The position numbers were made by a program, and so were the translations under genes. This document shows, in pieces, positions 7,012 to 15,165 of a stretch of DNA of 64,000 nucleotides. How positions within the stretch are numbered: the stretch's first letter is position 1; each line of letters begins with the position of its first letter. Where the stretch lies: NCBI GenBank assembly GCA_016200915.1, contig JACQDV010000055.1, positions 1 through 64,000 of the forward strand. Reading direction: 5' to 3'. Under the pieces are notes generated by a model, which saw nothing but the letters and a program-made list of their open reading frames with translations, did no database searches and was not told the DNA's origin. Origin of the DNA: Sphingobacteriales bacterium. GTDB taxonomy: Bacteria > Bacteroidota > Bacteroidia > Chitinophagales > Chitinophagaceae.

Positions 7012-9147
7012 TTAAATTTTTTGAAACTTACCTTTACAAACCCGCCCGTTACTCTGAAGAATTTCTATTGTATAATATCCTGCTGATAATAATTCCACAG
7101 GAATACGAATATGGTTGTTACCCTGCTGAGCCGCTACCTGTAATTGCATGTGTTTTACACCTGTAATGTCAAAAATATTCAGGATAAGTGATCCGCTTGT
7201 TTCTGCCTGTACATCAAATTCAATATAACTGCTTGCCGGATTGGGATAAATTTTCAGTTCGCAGGTTGGTGGTGTTACTATTTTATCAATGCGAAGTGTA
7301 TCGCAATATTGTTTATAGCAACCGGTAGTAGTATAACCAACTGCACATACTTTATATAAACCAATTTGATTAAAAGTATAAGTGGGATCAATACCATATA
7401 ATATCACCGGAGTTTGTGAAGATGAATTAGTGTTATAAACCAACCACTTTACACTTCCCAATGGTGCATTACTTACAGCATGAAACTTTATCCTGTTCGG
7501 AACATCATATCCTTTTATATATTCAAACTTAAACTGTACATCTGTACATGCAATGTTTCCGGCAGTTAATTCCATGCAGGTAGTGGAAGCGCAGTTATCA
7601 GATTTATAAACAGTAAGACAAACTGTGTATTTACCTGGTTTTTCATAACGGTGTTTTGCTTCGCTACCTAACATTCCTTGTCCGTCGCCAAACGTCCATA
7701 TATATTTCCAGTTTGGATTACGGTATTTAGCTACAAAATAAAAACCTAATGAATCATTCGTTATTCTTTCAAACCTGAACTTAGAAATTTCTTCGCAGTT
7801 AATATCAGGTCGTGAAACAACTACTGTATTACAGGTTTCTTTGTAACAACTGTCGGCATATTTAATTGTCAAACAAACTTTATAGTTGCCCGGCTCATTG
7901 TATTGATGGAACGGACTCCATTCGCTACTCGTAGTTCCATCACCAAAATTCCATCTTACTCCTGATTGTGTTGTATTGAAAAGCGGAGAAGATAAATTGA
8001 TAAACTGAACTCCTCTCAATGGATGAACTGAGTCCTGCTTCCATTCAAATTTAGCATACAGGTTATCACAAGGAGTATCAATGATTACTTGTTTACAGAT
8101 ATATTTTATACAATCTGTATTAGTTACCTGCATTTTTAAACAAACCTGGTAAGCACCGGGTTTTGTATATAAATGTTGCGGACTTACATCATTAGAAAAA
8201 GTTCCATCACCAAAACTCCAGCTAAAACTTACATTGGGAGAAGTAGTGGGTGCCGAAATATTTTTGAAATAAATCTTTAACGGGTTTAATGCAGTTGATT
8301 CCCATGTAAAATCTGGTTTGATATCACAGAGAGGGCGAATAATAATTGTTTGACAGGAATAGTTTTTACACTGACCATTTAATTGTTCAATTATTAAACA
8401 AGCATTGTACACACCGGTATCGGCATATACATGTGTAGGGTTAGGATCGGTTGACGAAGCACCATCGCCAAACTGCCAGGTAAACTTATAGATTGTTGGC
8501 AATGGCCCGGTTGTATTATAAAATGTTATTGACCTCTTGTTTAAAGAATCCCGTTTCCATTGGAAAGATGGTTTGGGGCAATTAACCGTGTCTTGTATTC
8601 TGAATTCAGCAACGGCGGAATCATAACATTGATGAATGGTATCTTTTATATAATGTACCACCCGGTAGCTGCCATTTGCATAGGTGTGTGATGGGTTAGC
8701 ATCATTTGAAGTAGCACCATCGCCTAATTTCCAGTAATGGAAATTTATATTGGAATTAGTTGCTGAAGTAAATTTAACTGTGTTTCCTGTTATTGAGTAA
8801 GTAAATTTAGCAAGGCCTGCACAGGGATTGATTATTGATTGTATAATAAATTCTGCAACAGCAGAATCATAACACTGATGAACAGTGTCTTTTATATAAT
8901 GCACCACCCGGTAGCTCCCATTTGCATAAATGTGCGATGGATTAGCATCATTTGAAGTAGCACCATCACCTAATTTCCAGTAATGAAAACTAATATTTGC
9001 ATTAGGGGCTGATGTAAACTTAACTGTGTTGCCGGTAATGTTATAAGTGAATTTGGCAAGTCCTGCACAAGGATTGGTGTTTGTTTGTGCTGTCAGTGAA
9101 AATTGCAGCATAATTAATGCTGCAAGCAATGAGTAAATTTTTTTCAT
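7012..9147 (-). CDS. Secreted PKD-repeat protein with type IX secretion sorting domain
   Basis: The protein has 711 residues. A signal peptide (first 20 residues, ending LTAQ) is followed by a chain of PKD domains, each with the core W-x-GDG and a closing Y-x-G-x-Y-x-V/A-C-L. At least six are clear (WKLGDGATS twice, then WQFGDGASS, WSFGDGTFS, WNFGDGTTS, WTFGDGQGM) and a seventh is worn (VKWLVYNTN). The C-terminal 80 residues start KIYPNPASSYIEF and match the type A T9SS sorting domain (TIGR04183 type), so the product should reach the cell surface or medium. No enzymatic domain is visible; adhesion or matrix binding is likely. Repeats 1 and 2 are recent duplicates. Confidence 0.9.
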   Translation of the reverse strand: MKKIYSLLAALIMLQFSLTAQTNTNPCAGLAKFTYNITGNTVKFTSAPNANISFHYWKLGDGATSNDANPSHIYANGSYRVVHYIKDTVHQCYDSAVAEFIIQSIINPCAGLAKFTYSITGNTVKFTSATNSNINFHYWKLGDGATSNDANPSHTYANGSYRVVHYIKDTIHQCYDSAVAEFRIQDTVNCPKPSFQWKRDSLNKRSITFYNTTGPLPTIYKFTWQFGDGASSTDPNPTHVYADTGVYNACLIIEQLNGQCKNYSCQTIIIRPLCDIKPDFTWESTALNPLKIYFKNISAPTTSPNVSFSWSFGDGTFSNDVSPQHLYTKPGAYQVCLKMQVTNTDCIKYICKQVIIDTPCDNLYAKFEWKQDSVHPLRGVQFINLSSPLFNTTQSGVRWNFGDGTTSSEWSPFHQYNEPGNYKVCLTIKYADSCYKETCNTVVVSRPDINCEEISKFRFERITNDSLGFYFVAKYRNPNWKYIWTFGDGQGMLGSEAKHRYEKPGKYTVCLTVYKSDNCASTTCMELTAGNIACTDVQFKFEYIKGYDVPNRIKFHAVSNAPLGSVKWLVYNTNSSSQTPVILYGIDPTYTFNQIGLYKVCAVGYTTTGCYKQYCDTLRIDKIVTPPTCELKIYPNPASSYIEFDVQAETSGSLILNIFDITGVKHMQLQVAAQQGNNHIRIPVELLSAGYYTIEILQSNGRVCKGKFQKI
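8590..9080. repeat. Tandem duplication of the first two PKD domains
   Basis: Two segments of about 246 bases (82 codons) stand in direct tandem, both coding for WKLGDGATSNDANPSH, ANGSYRVVHYIKD and AGLAKFTY. They differ mainly at third positions, which points to a recent in-frame duplication. Confidence 0.75.
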
Positions 9148-9220
9148 AACGCCTGTTTAAATGGTTAGGTCAATTAAAATGATGACAGGTTCAGGCTGGC
9201 GCATTTCTAACAATTAGTTC

Positions 9221-9237
9221 CCCTGCGGGGAAATAAT
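9221..9237. other. Compact GC hairpin downstream of dacB
   Basis: TTCCCC-TGC-GGGGAA forms a tight palindrome in the short gap between the dacB stop and the PKD gene start. It lacks a T-tract on the minus strand, so it may only stabilise the 3' end of the dacB message. Confidence 0.4.
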
Positions 9238-9292
9238 GCTGCCTGGCCTTAAAAAAATTCCGGCGCATGATTTAATAAAAGGTTGGTAATAC

Positions 9293-10603
9293 TCAATAAT
9301 TATTGCGCAGGTATTTAATAAACCGCTCAAATGCAAGTCGTACAGGAGTGGCACCTCCCTGGAAATTACCTGCCTGGAATGAAAAAATGAGCAGCTTATT
9401 TTTCTTTGTAATGAGATAACCGCTGAGTGAAGTATTGTTAGATAATGTTCCTGTTTTGGCAAAGATGAACCCTTTTTCATCCGCATAAAGATTACTCAGC
9501 GTTCCGGTTCCACCGGTAGGCAATAATGCTTTCATTCTTTCCAGGCCAAATTCACTTTTCATTTTGTTGAGCATCCATACAAAAGATTGAGGTGTAAATA
9601 AATTATAGCGGCTAAGACCGCTGCCATCTACCCACTTTGGTTGCTGGGGAATATCTTTCAGATCATTCTTTTTTAAATAGCTGATCATGGCTTCATCGTT
9701 CATCATGCCCAATTTTTCATTGGCAGCCATGAGTAATGTTTGTTCAGCAAAAAAATTATCGCTGCGGTATATCATTATTTTATACAATGAATCAGCTGGA
9801 ATGGAATAAATGGTTTGTAGTTTATAGTTTGTGGTTTGTGGTTGTGATGATGTTATTATATTCAGTTTTAAGGTATCGGATAAAAATAATTTTGCTGTTT
9901 CTGTTCCGTTGGTTACAAATGGAACTTCCTGCGAGGCATTTTCTGATCCTGTTATTATCTGAAAATAATTTTCCTCTCTTTTTCTTTTTACTGAAAACTT
10001 ATTACTGCCTGCGTCAGTTGGTTTGCTTTGCTGCCATTTTAAAAAAGGTGTGGAGCTGATAGTGATTTGTTTTGTTTGCTTATCAACTGTCTGCGACCAG
10101 CGTATAGTATTTCCATAAACTGGCAACGGACTTCTTTCTGCCATATAATCATCATTATAATCATCCCATGCCCAGCCGTAACCCCATGCTTCATCTTTCC
10201 AGTTTACATCATTAAGTACAATAGGTTTGTTTTTGCTTTTTAAAAATTCTGCTACTCTTTGACTTTTAAAATCGGGATGCAATAAAGAAGGATCACCTGT
10301 TGGTTGAATATATAATGTATCTGTCGTTTCATAATATTTTAAACCGGGAATAGAATCACCTAAATATTTCATACCGGCATATAAAGAAAATATTTTGGTA
10401 TTACTGGCCGGAACAAAATATTTATTGCCCTGATATTGGAATAAATATTTATTAGCATCTGCATCATATACCGCTATTCCCACATGCGCCGGAATAAGCA
10501 CTGAATCATTTACGATTTTCTGCTGAGCAACTTTACCAATTTTATGGCTAACCGAGCAGGAACTAAACACCAATAAACCAATAAACCAGCAAACATTTTT
10601 CAT
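9293..10603 (-). CDS. dacB: D-alanyl-D-alanine carboxypeptidase/endopeptidase, PBP4 (S13) family
   Basis: This S13 (PBP4/DacB) penicillin-binding protein trims or cleaves peptidoglycan cross-links in the periplasm. The SxxK motif is ASNTK (about 64-68), the second motif DGSGLSRYN lies near 325-333 and KTGT near 380. The N-terminus is a lipoprotein signal (FIGLLVFSSCSVSHK). ATG 10603 is the preferred start: the longer reading begins at a TTG upstream of the -7 box at 10608-10615. The box lies 4 nt before the ATG, which implies a leaderless transcript. A period-7 DNA array interrupts the gene at 9813-9847 (encoding QPQTTNYKLQTI), probably a surface loop. Length about 436 residues, normal for the family. 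Confidence 0.9.
   Translation of the reverse strand: MKNVCWFIGLLVFSSCSVSHKIGKVAQQKIVNDSVLIPAHVGIAVYDADANKYLFQYQGNKYFVPASNTKIFSLYAGMKYLGDSIPGLKYYETTDTLYIQPTGDPSLLHPDFKSQRVAEFLKSKNKPIVLNDVNWKDEAWGYGWAWDDYNDDYMAERSPLPVYGNTIRWSQTVDKQTKQITISSTPFLKWQQSKPTDAGSNKFSVKRKREENYFQIITGSENASQEVPFVTNGTETAKLFLSDTLKLNIITSSQPQTTNYKLQTIYSIPADSLYKIMIYRSDNFFAEQTLLMAANEKLGMMNDEAMISYLKKNDLKDIPQQPKWVDGSGLSRYNLFTPQSFVWMLNKMKSEFGLERMKALLPTGGTGTLSNLYADEKGFIFAKTGTLSNNTSLSGYLITKKNKLLIFSFQAGNFQGGATPVRLAFERFIKYLRNNY
9813..9847. repeat. Period-7 array inside dacB (GTTTGTA-type)
   Basis: Units GTTTGTA, GTTTATA, GTTTGTG, GTTTGTG, GTTGTGA run in phase within the coding sequence, at roughly residues 252-264 of the product. The same units form the intergenic array at 60023-60057. 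Confidence 0.8.
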
Positions 10604-10607
10604 GCTG

Positions 10608-10615
10608 CAAAGATA
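10608..10615 (-). promoter_or_regulatory. -7 promoter box of dacB, 4 nt from the ATG
   Basis: On the minus strand TATCTTTG matches TAnnTTTG exactly, and CAGC then ATG follows. With the -7 numbering of this promoter class, transcription would begin at or next to the A of ATG, so the message is probably leaderless. Confidence 0.65.
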
Positions 10616-10646
10616 GACGATAGACAACAGACCGCAGACTGCAGGT
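10612..10646. repeat. Period-7 array upstream of dacB
   Basis: Units GATAGAC, GATAGAC, AACAGAC, CGCAGAC, TGCAGGT continue with a 7-nt period directly upstream of, and overlapping, the dacB -7 box. On the other side, the dacB signal-peptide codons (10563-10592) show a looser period of 8 (ATAAACCA twice). Confidence 0.7.
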
Positions 10647-10674
10647 AATTTTTTATGCTATCGCCAATGGTCTT

Positions 10675-10690
10675 TGTAAGGCGTCATGCT
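10675..10690. repeat. Left inverted repeat bracketing the restriction-modification island
   Basis: TGTAAGGCGTCATGCT matches the complement of 13856-13872 (TGTAAGGCGTTCGTGCT) with one mismatch and one single-base gap. Together they bracket the whole restriction-modification island. Confidence 0.5.
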
Positions 10691-10765
10691 ATGGCGACAG
10701 TACTAAACTTCAAAAGTTAGACACAGAATTTCAACATCCCACCTTTTTTTGCCTGAAAAAACTCT

Positions 10766-10795
10766 TTGAAAGAATTAAAAACATACTTACTTTTG
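10766..10795 (+). promoter_or_regulatory. Promoter of the methyltransferase gene
   Basis: A -33 TTG at 10766-10768 and a -7 box TACTTTTG at 10788-10795 are separated by exactly 19 bases, fitting the Bacteroidota sigma-A promoter. The methyltransferase ATG follows 23 bases later. Confidence 0.75.
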
Positions 10796-10818
10796 TTACT
10801 CAAAGTCAACACGGATAA

Positions 10819-12693
10819 ATGGTAAAGAAAGGAATTTTAAATCAGCTAATTCAAACTCAAGACTCGAGAAGTCTTGAGCAGCACTTACTGTATTCCTACC
10901 TGACAAACAATAAAATCAATTTCTCTAAAAGCTCAATCTTGACAAGCTATTTCAAGGACTTTGAACAGATACCACAGCTTTACTTTGACACTTCTTCTTT
11001 AAACATTTCTAACATCAAGGAACTTGAAAATCATTTGGAGTTAATCATTCCAGTTGGCGACAGAAAATTTAACGGAGCATTTTTTACACCTGACTACATC
11101 ATTGATTTTATCATCAACGAAATTCAACCGAAAGAAAACGAAACCAACCTTGACCCAAGTTGTGGTTGCGGTGCTTTCTTAGTTGGCTTGACGGATTACT
11201 ACAAACGGACTTTCAATAAGTCAATTCGCAAAATTGTAAAAGAAAATATTTTTGGCTCTGACATACTTGAATACAACATTCATAGGACAAAACTTATTCT
11301 GACAATTTACGCTTTGCAAAACGGTGAGCAGCTAAAGGAAACCGATTTCAATTTGTTTCATCAAGATAGTTTACGGACAAATTGGAAAATTTCTTTTGAC
11401 AACATTGTGGGCAATCCACCGTATGTAAAATTTCAAGACCTTACAGATGATAACAGAAATTATTTAGCGAAACATTGGACAACAGTTGAAGGTGGCACAT
11501 TTAATCTCTACTTTGCATTTTTTGAATTGGGTTACAAGTTGCTCAAATCAACAGGTAAACTTGGTTACATAACACCAAACAATTATTTCACTTCACTTGC
11601 AGGTGAGGCATTGCGTAAATATTTTCAGCACCAAAAATGTGTAACACGAATAATTGATTTTAGCCACAAGAAAGTTTTTGATGCACAGACTTACACAGCA
11701 ATTACTTTTTTAAGCAAGCAACAAAACGAGGCAATCACATACGACAGAATAAAAGAGCAACAAACACCAGAGGCGTTTGTTGCTAATGCCAACGGTTCAC
11801 CGAACTACCTTGAAAACTTAAATGTAAAAAAGTGGCGTTTACTGAAAACAGACGAACAAAAAAATATCAAAACAATAGAAACGATTGGCAAGCCAATCGG
11901 TAAGTTGTTTGACATTTGTGTTGGTATCGCCACTCTCAAAGACGAAATATTTTTCATTGACGGCAGCAACAAGAAAAACAGTTGCTACATCAAGACAACC
12001 GACAACGGGACATTTGAGATAGAAAAGGAAATTGTAAAACCAGTTTACAAAATTTCCGATTTCAGAACACAAGAAGAAGTTGAACACAACACAAGGAAAA
12101 TTATTTGTCCTTATAATATCAAAAAGGGAATTGCTACCGCAATTCCTGAAAACGATTTCAAAAAGAAGTATCCAAAGTGTTACGCTTATTTTCTTTCAGA
12201 GAAAGAAAATCTTTTGGCAAGAGACAAAGGCAAAGTTGCCTTTGAACCTTTCTTTGTTTGGGGAAGAACACAAGGGTTAACAAGAACAGGGAAAAAGATT
12301 TTGAACCCAACTTTCAGTCAGCACCCAAGATTTTTACTTGTTAATGAAGAAGAAGGATTTTTTACAAATGGTTACGGACTTTATTTCAGAGAGCAAGAAC
12401 CAGTTGGAATGTTTAACGACTTAATAAATCCAATTACGAAACTTGAAAACATAGATGTTGTTCAGAAAATTTTGAACTCATACATCATGGACTACTATGT
12501 GAGTAAAACGAGTGTTGCGATTGAAGGGGGTTATCCTTGCTATCAAAAAAACTTCATTGAAAAATTTACAATTCCCGAACTGACAGAAAACGAAATTGAA
12601 ATTATTAGGAATTTAAGCGACATACGGGAGATTGATGATTTCCTAATTGAAAAATATCAGTTGAATGTATTGGCAGGAAACCTTGCAGAGTAA
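10819..12693 (+). CDS. Type II N6-adenine DNA methyltransferase
   Basis: This 624-residue protein is a gamma-class amino-methyltransferase. The AdoMet-binding motif I is LDPSCGCGAF (about 111-120), and the catalytic NPPY motif IV lies at about 198-201 (IVGNPPYVKF); the order I then IV and the large C-terminal recognition region (about 360-600) fit TaqI-like enzymes. It should protect host DNA by methylating adenine in the site cut by the neighbouring endonuclease. The recognition site cannot be read from the sequence. It has its own promoter and converges on the endonuclease gene, overlapping its end by 37 bases. Island context suggests horizontal acquisition. Confidence 0.9.
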   Translation: MVKKGILNQLIQTQDSRSLEQHLLYSYLTNNKINFSKSSILTSYFKDFEQIPQLYFDTSSLNISNIKELENHLELIIPVGDRKFNGAFFTPDYIIDFIINEIQPKENETNLDPSCGCGAFLVGLTDYYKRTFNKSIRKIVKENIFGSDILEYNIHRTKLILTIYALQNGEQLKETDFNLFHQDSLRTNWKISFDNIVGNPPYVKFQDLTDDNRNYLAKHWTTVEGGTFNLYFAFFELGYKLLKSTGKLGYITPNNYFTSLAGEALRKYFQHQKCVTRIIDFSHKKVFDAQTYTAITFLSKQQNEAITYDRIKEQQTPEAFVANANGSPNYLENLNVKKWRLLKTDEQKNIKTIETIGKPIGKLFDICVGIATLKDEIFFIDGSNKKNSCYIKTTDNGTFEIEKEIVKPVYKISDFRTQEEVEHNTRKIICPYNIKKGIATAIPENDFKKKYPKCYAYFLSEKENLLARDKGKVAFEPFFVWGRTQGLTRTGKKILNPTFSQHPRFLLVNEEEGFFTNGYGLYFREQEPVGMFNDLINPITKLENIDVVQKILNSYIMDYYVSKTSVAIEGGYPCYQKNFIEKFTIPELTENEIEIIRNLSDIREIDDFLIEKYQLNVLAGNLAE

Positions 12694-13562
12694 GTCGCCA
12701 TGAGTTCCGCAACGAAACTGTTATAATTCAAATGAGTGATTGATGCGGTGCTGTTGTTGGGAATTAATCCATCTGCTTTTAATTCCGCATCTGTGTTATA
12801 AACTTTGGGAATATCTTCGCTAAAATCTACAATCAACAAACAAACTCTTTCATACTTATAGAATTCATCAGCAACATTAGTTCTTGAGTTAATTGCGCTG
12901 AACGCTTTGATGTATGTTTCAATTGGTGACATTGCATTTACCCAATCCACTCTTTTACTTTGTGCTTCGTGTTTGTCGTATTCATAAACAGGTATCATGT
13001 AAACTTCTCCCAAGCACATACTTGGACATCTCATATGCAAATTAAGTGCTTCAGCAAAAGTTCTTTCATAAAGTGTATCAATATTATTGCCGAGACTGCT
13101 TAACTGACTTCTAACATTTATGGAGATAGTGTGACCAGTAAGAGCCAACCCAAATTCATCTTGTTGACCTGCAAGTAAGCCATCTGTCATAGTTTCCTCA
13201 ATAGCTGTAATGCCATTGGGCACAACACAAATATCTTGGTCTTTCTTTTTTAAAAATCCAGCTAATTTTAATTCACCTGCTGATGCTCCTAAATTCGGTT
13301 TGATGTTGTTTGGATTAACGCCAAAATTTATAAGTGAAGTTTTCACGACTTCATGTATAATTTTTATCGGTTTTTGTGACCTTATCAAAGCAGTCTTACC
13401 ATCTTCAGCAAGTTCTGCAATAGTTTCTTCAAGGACAGATTTTATTGCATTGAGAGCTTCTTGTAAAGTAATACCATCATCGCCTTTGCTTTCAATAAGC
13501 TCATCAAATTCACTTTTGATTTGTTCAAGTTTTGCCTTTTTTCTGTTACTTAAAACTGCCAT
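12657..13562 (-). CDS. Probable type II restriction endonuclease
   Basis: I do not recognise the exact family of this 301-residue protein. The assignment rests on position between a controller gene and a methyltransferase, plus a plausible PD-(D/E)xK core: NLGASAGELKLAGFLKK with Glu-Leu-Lys as the E-x-K pair near residues 96-98. A well-ordered C-terminal part follows (TISINVRSQLSSLG, FAEALNLHMRCPSM, GEVYMIPVYEYD). The N-terminal 80 residues look helical and may dimerise. It starts at ATG 13562, overlapping the last 17 bases of the controller gene, so the two are co-transcribed. Its 3' end overlaps the convergent methyltransferase gene. Confidence 0.7.
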   Translation of the reverse strand: MAVLSNRKKAKLEQIKSEFDELIESKGDDGITLQEALNAIKSVLEETIAELAEDGKTALIRSQKPIKIIHEVVKTSLINFGVNPNNIKPNLGASAGELKLAGFLKKKDQDICVVPNGITAIEETMTDGLLAGQQDEFGLALTGHTISINVRSQLSSLGNNIDTLYERTFAEALNLHMRCPSMCLGEVYMIPVYEYDKHEAQSKRVDWVNAMSPIETYIKAFSAINSRTNVADEFYKYERVCLLIVDFSEDIPKVYNTDAELKADGLIPNNSTASITHLNYNSFVAELMATYSARFPANTFN

Positions 13563-13764
13563 TGTTGAAAAATTCTTTTAAGGTTACATTTAAGGCAGTA
13601 GCAATCTTTTCTATATTTATAATTGAAACATTCCTTTGCCCATTTTCAATACTTGCAATGTAGCTTCTATCTAAATCAGCAGCATATGCCAAATCCTTCT
13701 GGGACATATTAATTTGTTCCCTAAGTTCTTTAATACGCTGACCTATTTTTAGTTTTACATCCAC
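13546..13764 (-). CDS. Controller (C) protein of the restriction-modification system, XRE-type HTH
   Basis: A small helix-turn-helix protein of about 72 residues. The HTH reads QKDLAYAADLDRSYIASIENGQRNVSI and ends LNVTLKEFFN, typical of Cro/XRE-type C proteins, which delay endonuclease expression until methylation is established. GTG 13764 is preferred as start; the TTG at 13773 lies within a palindrome that looks like its operator. It directly precedes and overlaps the endonuclease gene. Autoregulation through the palindrome at 13765-13784 is inferred from the known behaviour of C proteins. Confidence 0.85.
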   Translation of the reverse strand: MDVKLKIGQRIKELREQINMSQKDLAYAADLDRSYIASIENGQRNVSIINIEKIATALNVTLKEFFNNGSFK

Positions 13765-13809
13765 AGTATACAAAAATCTATACTTGTTGACTATAAATCA
13801 AAGACTATA
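13765..13809 (-). promoter_or_regulatory. Candidate C-protein operator boxes
   Basis: The perfect dyad AGTATA-N8-TATACT (13765-13784) sits immediately upstream of the controller start. A second element with GACTATA repeated at 14-nt spacing (13789-13809) is adjacent. Two neighbouring sites are the usual arrangement for C-protein autoregulation (activator site and repressor site). Confidence 0.6.
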
Positions 13810-13855
13810 AGTAACATTCAAATATTTGTTTGACGCCATTAACCATAGACAGAGA

Positions 13856-13872
13856 AGCACGAACGCCTTACA
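13856..13872. repeat. Right inverted repeat bracketing the restriction-modification island
   Basis: AGCACGAACGCCTTACA is the imperfect complement of 10675-10690, with one mismatch and one gap. Confidence 0.5.
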
Positions 13873-13873
13873 T

Positions 13874-14048
13874 GGGGCTTGCTGCTATGCTGGCAGACGT
13901 AAAAACAATGGGCTGCATATCGCTATCAGCTATTATCGGGCTTGACGTAATTCTATTTAGCTTTTTGTTGTTAACTTCATCACATATTTTCAATCAGCAG
14001 CGGTTCTGGGCTGGACATTCAATGAATACCAGCGTAGCAGCAAGCCCT
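13874..14048. repeat. Imperfect inverted repeat, folded-site-like structure
   Basis: The arms 13874-13893 (GGGGCTTGCTGCTATGCTGG) and 14029-14048 match as inverted repeats at 18 of 20 positions around a centre of about 135 bases. Such long-arm palindromes resemble integron attC-type sites or the footprint of a lost element; neither is proven. Confidence 0.55.
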
Positions 14049-14093
14049 GTACGGTCTGTCGTCTTTTCCTTAGGTTTTCCTTAATTTTAGCGT

Positions 14094-15080
14094 ATGTGGA
14101 AACGATGGCAATTATTTCTTCCTTTGTTTGTTCCCATCCTCATACTTGGCTTTGTAATTATTGCCGGTGTGGCTGGTTATATGATTATTGAAGGATATAA
14201 TTTATTAGATGCTGTGTATATGACCATCATCACCATTGCTTCTGTTGGTTTCCAGGAAGTGCATCCGCTAAGTAATAGTGGCAGGATTTTTACCATTATT
14301 CTTATACTGGTAAATCTTGGTTTATTTACTTACTTCATCACCTTATTATCAAGATTTTTTTTAGACGGAGAATTTATTCGTCGTTATAAATTAGTTAAGA
14401 TGGAAAATGCAATCAGCCAGTTAACTGGCCATGTTATTGTTTGTGGCTTTGGCCGCAATGGAAGAGAAAGTGCTCACATGCTGCACACCAATGGAATTCC
14501 TTTTGTGATTGTAGAAGATAAAATTGAACTGCCGGATGATCTTCCATTTGAAGTAACTCATTTTTTAAAAGGTGATGCCACCCGTGATGAAGTATTGAAA
14601 GAAGCAGGTATTGAAAAAGCCAGAGCCATTATAATTGCTTTACCGGTTGATGCAGATAATTTATTTATTGTATTAACAGCCAAACAACTCAATCCAAAAG
14701 TTAAAATTATCAGTCGTGCTTCACAGGATAGTTCGGTAAACAAATTAAAAATTGCCGGAGCAGACAATGTAATTATGCCTGATAAAATTGGCGGCGCCCA
14801 TATGGCTTCTTTAGTTATGATACCCGATGTAGTTGAATTTGTATCACTGCTTACTTTAAAAAACAATCAATCCTTTAAAGTAGCCGAACTGGAAATAAAA
14901 AAATCTGTCGCCATTGGAGAACTTGATTTATGGCGTAAAACTAGTTGTACTGTTTTGGGTGTGAAAAACAGTAGTCATTATAGTTTAAACCCTCCTGCTG
15001 ATTTTGTGATCAATGATAATGAGCGGCTTATTGTGATGGGAAGCGAAGAACAGATAAGGAAAGCGAAACTGCTTGTTTGA
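14094..15080 (+). CDS. Two-TM potassium channel with RCK (TrkA-N/TrkA-C) domains
   Basis: A 328-residue channel subunit. TM1 (about 10-32) and TM2 (about 65-88) flank a pore loop with TIASVGFQEVHPLS, where the usual TVGYGD filter reads SVGFQE. The cytoplasmic part has a Rossmann RCK_N domain starting HVIVCGFGRNGRES (about 109-122) and a TrkA_C domain (about 240-328). Tetramers would conduct K+ and be gated by nucleotide or ion binding to the RCK ring. The gene appears monocistronic, with a TAATTTTA box four bases before ATG 14094, so probably leaderless. Selectivity for K+ is inferred from the family. Confidence 0.85.
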   Translation: MWKRWQLFLPLFVPILILGFVIIAGVAGYMIIEGYNLLDAVYMTIITIASVGFQEVHPLSNSGRIFTIILILVNLGLFTYFITLLSRFFLDGEFIRRYKLVKMENAISQLTGHVIVCGFGRNGRESAHMLHTNGIPFVIVEDKIELPDDLPFEVTHFLKGDATRDEVLKEAGIEKARAIIIALPVDADNLFIVLTAKQLNPKVKIISRASQDSSVNKLKIAGADNVIMPDKIGGAHMASLVMIPDVVEFVSLLTLKNNQSFKVAELEIKKSVAIGELDLWRKTSCTVLGVKNSSHYSLNPPADFVINDNERLIVMGSEEQIRKAKLLV

Positions 15081-15165
15081 TAGTGGATAATGGATAGTTT
15101 ATAATTGATAATGTTGATTTTTAAAATTTCTTCAACAACAAACCATAAACCACAAACAAAAAACT
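15081..15165. repeat. Pair of period-7 arrays in inverted orientation
   Basis: TAGTGGA, TAATGGA, TAGTTTA, TAATTGA, TAATGTT (15081-15115) is followed by ACAAACC, ATAAACC, ACAAACA, AAAAACT (15138-15165). The two sit between the convergent channel and ureohydrolase-like genes and could form an imperfect stem, perhaps serving as terminator. Confidence 0.7.

Larger units (their letters stand above)
13774..14093. other. Intergenic region with a long inverted repeat
   Basis: 320 bases separate the controller gene from the potassium channel gene. They contain the C-protein boxes, the right bracket repeat of the island (13856-13872), a 20-bp inverted repeat (13874-13893 with 14029-14048), smaller dyads between, and a -7-like TAATTTTA at 14082-14089 four bases before the channel ATG. 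An open frame runs through it from a TTG at 13830, but its product looks non-biological. Confidence 0.55.

Noticed and set aside
9736-10059. Plus-strand frame of 107 codons within dacB
   Set aside because: It is antisense to a well-supported dacB and is rich in Leu/Phe from the heptamer array; no independent evidence.
13830-14084. Open reading frame of 84 codons between the controller gene and the potassium channel
   Set aside because: It begins at a TTG, runs through the inverted repeat structure and has no recognisable domain. It looks like chance openness of palindromic DNA.
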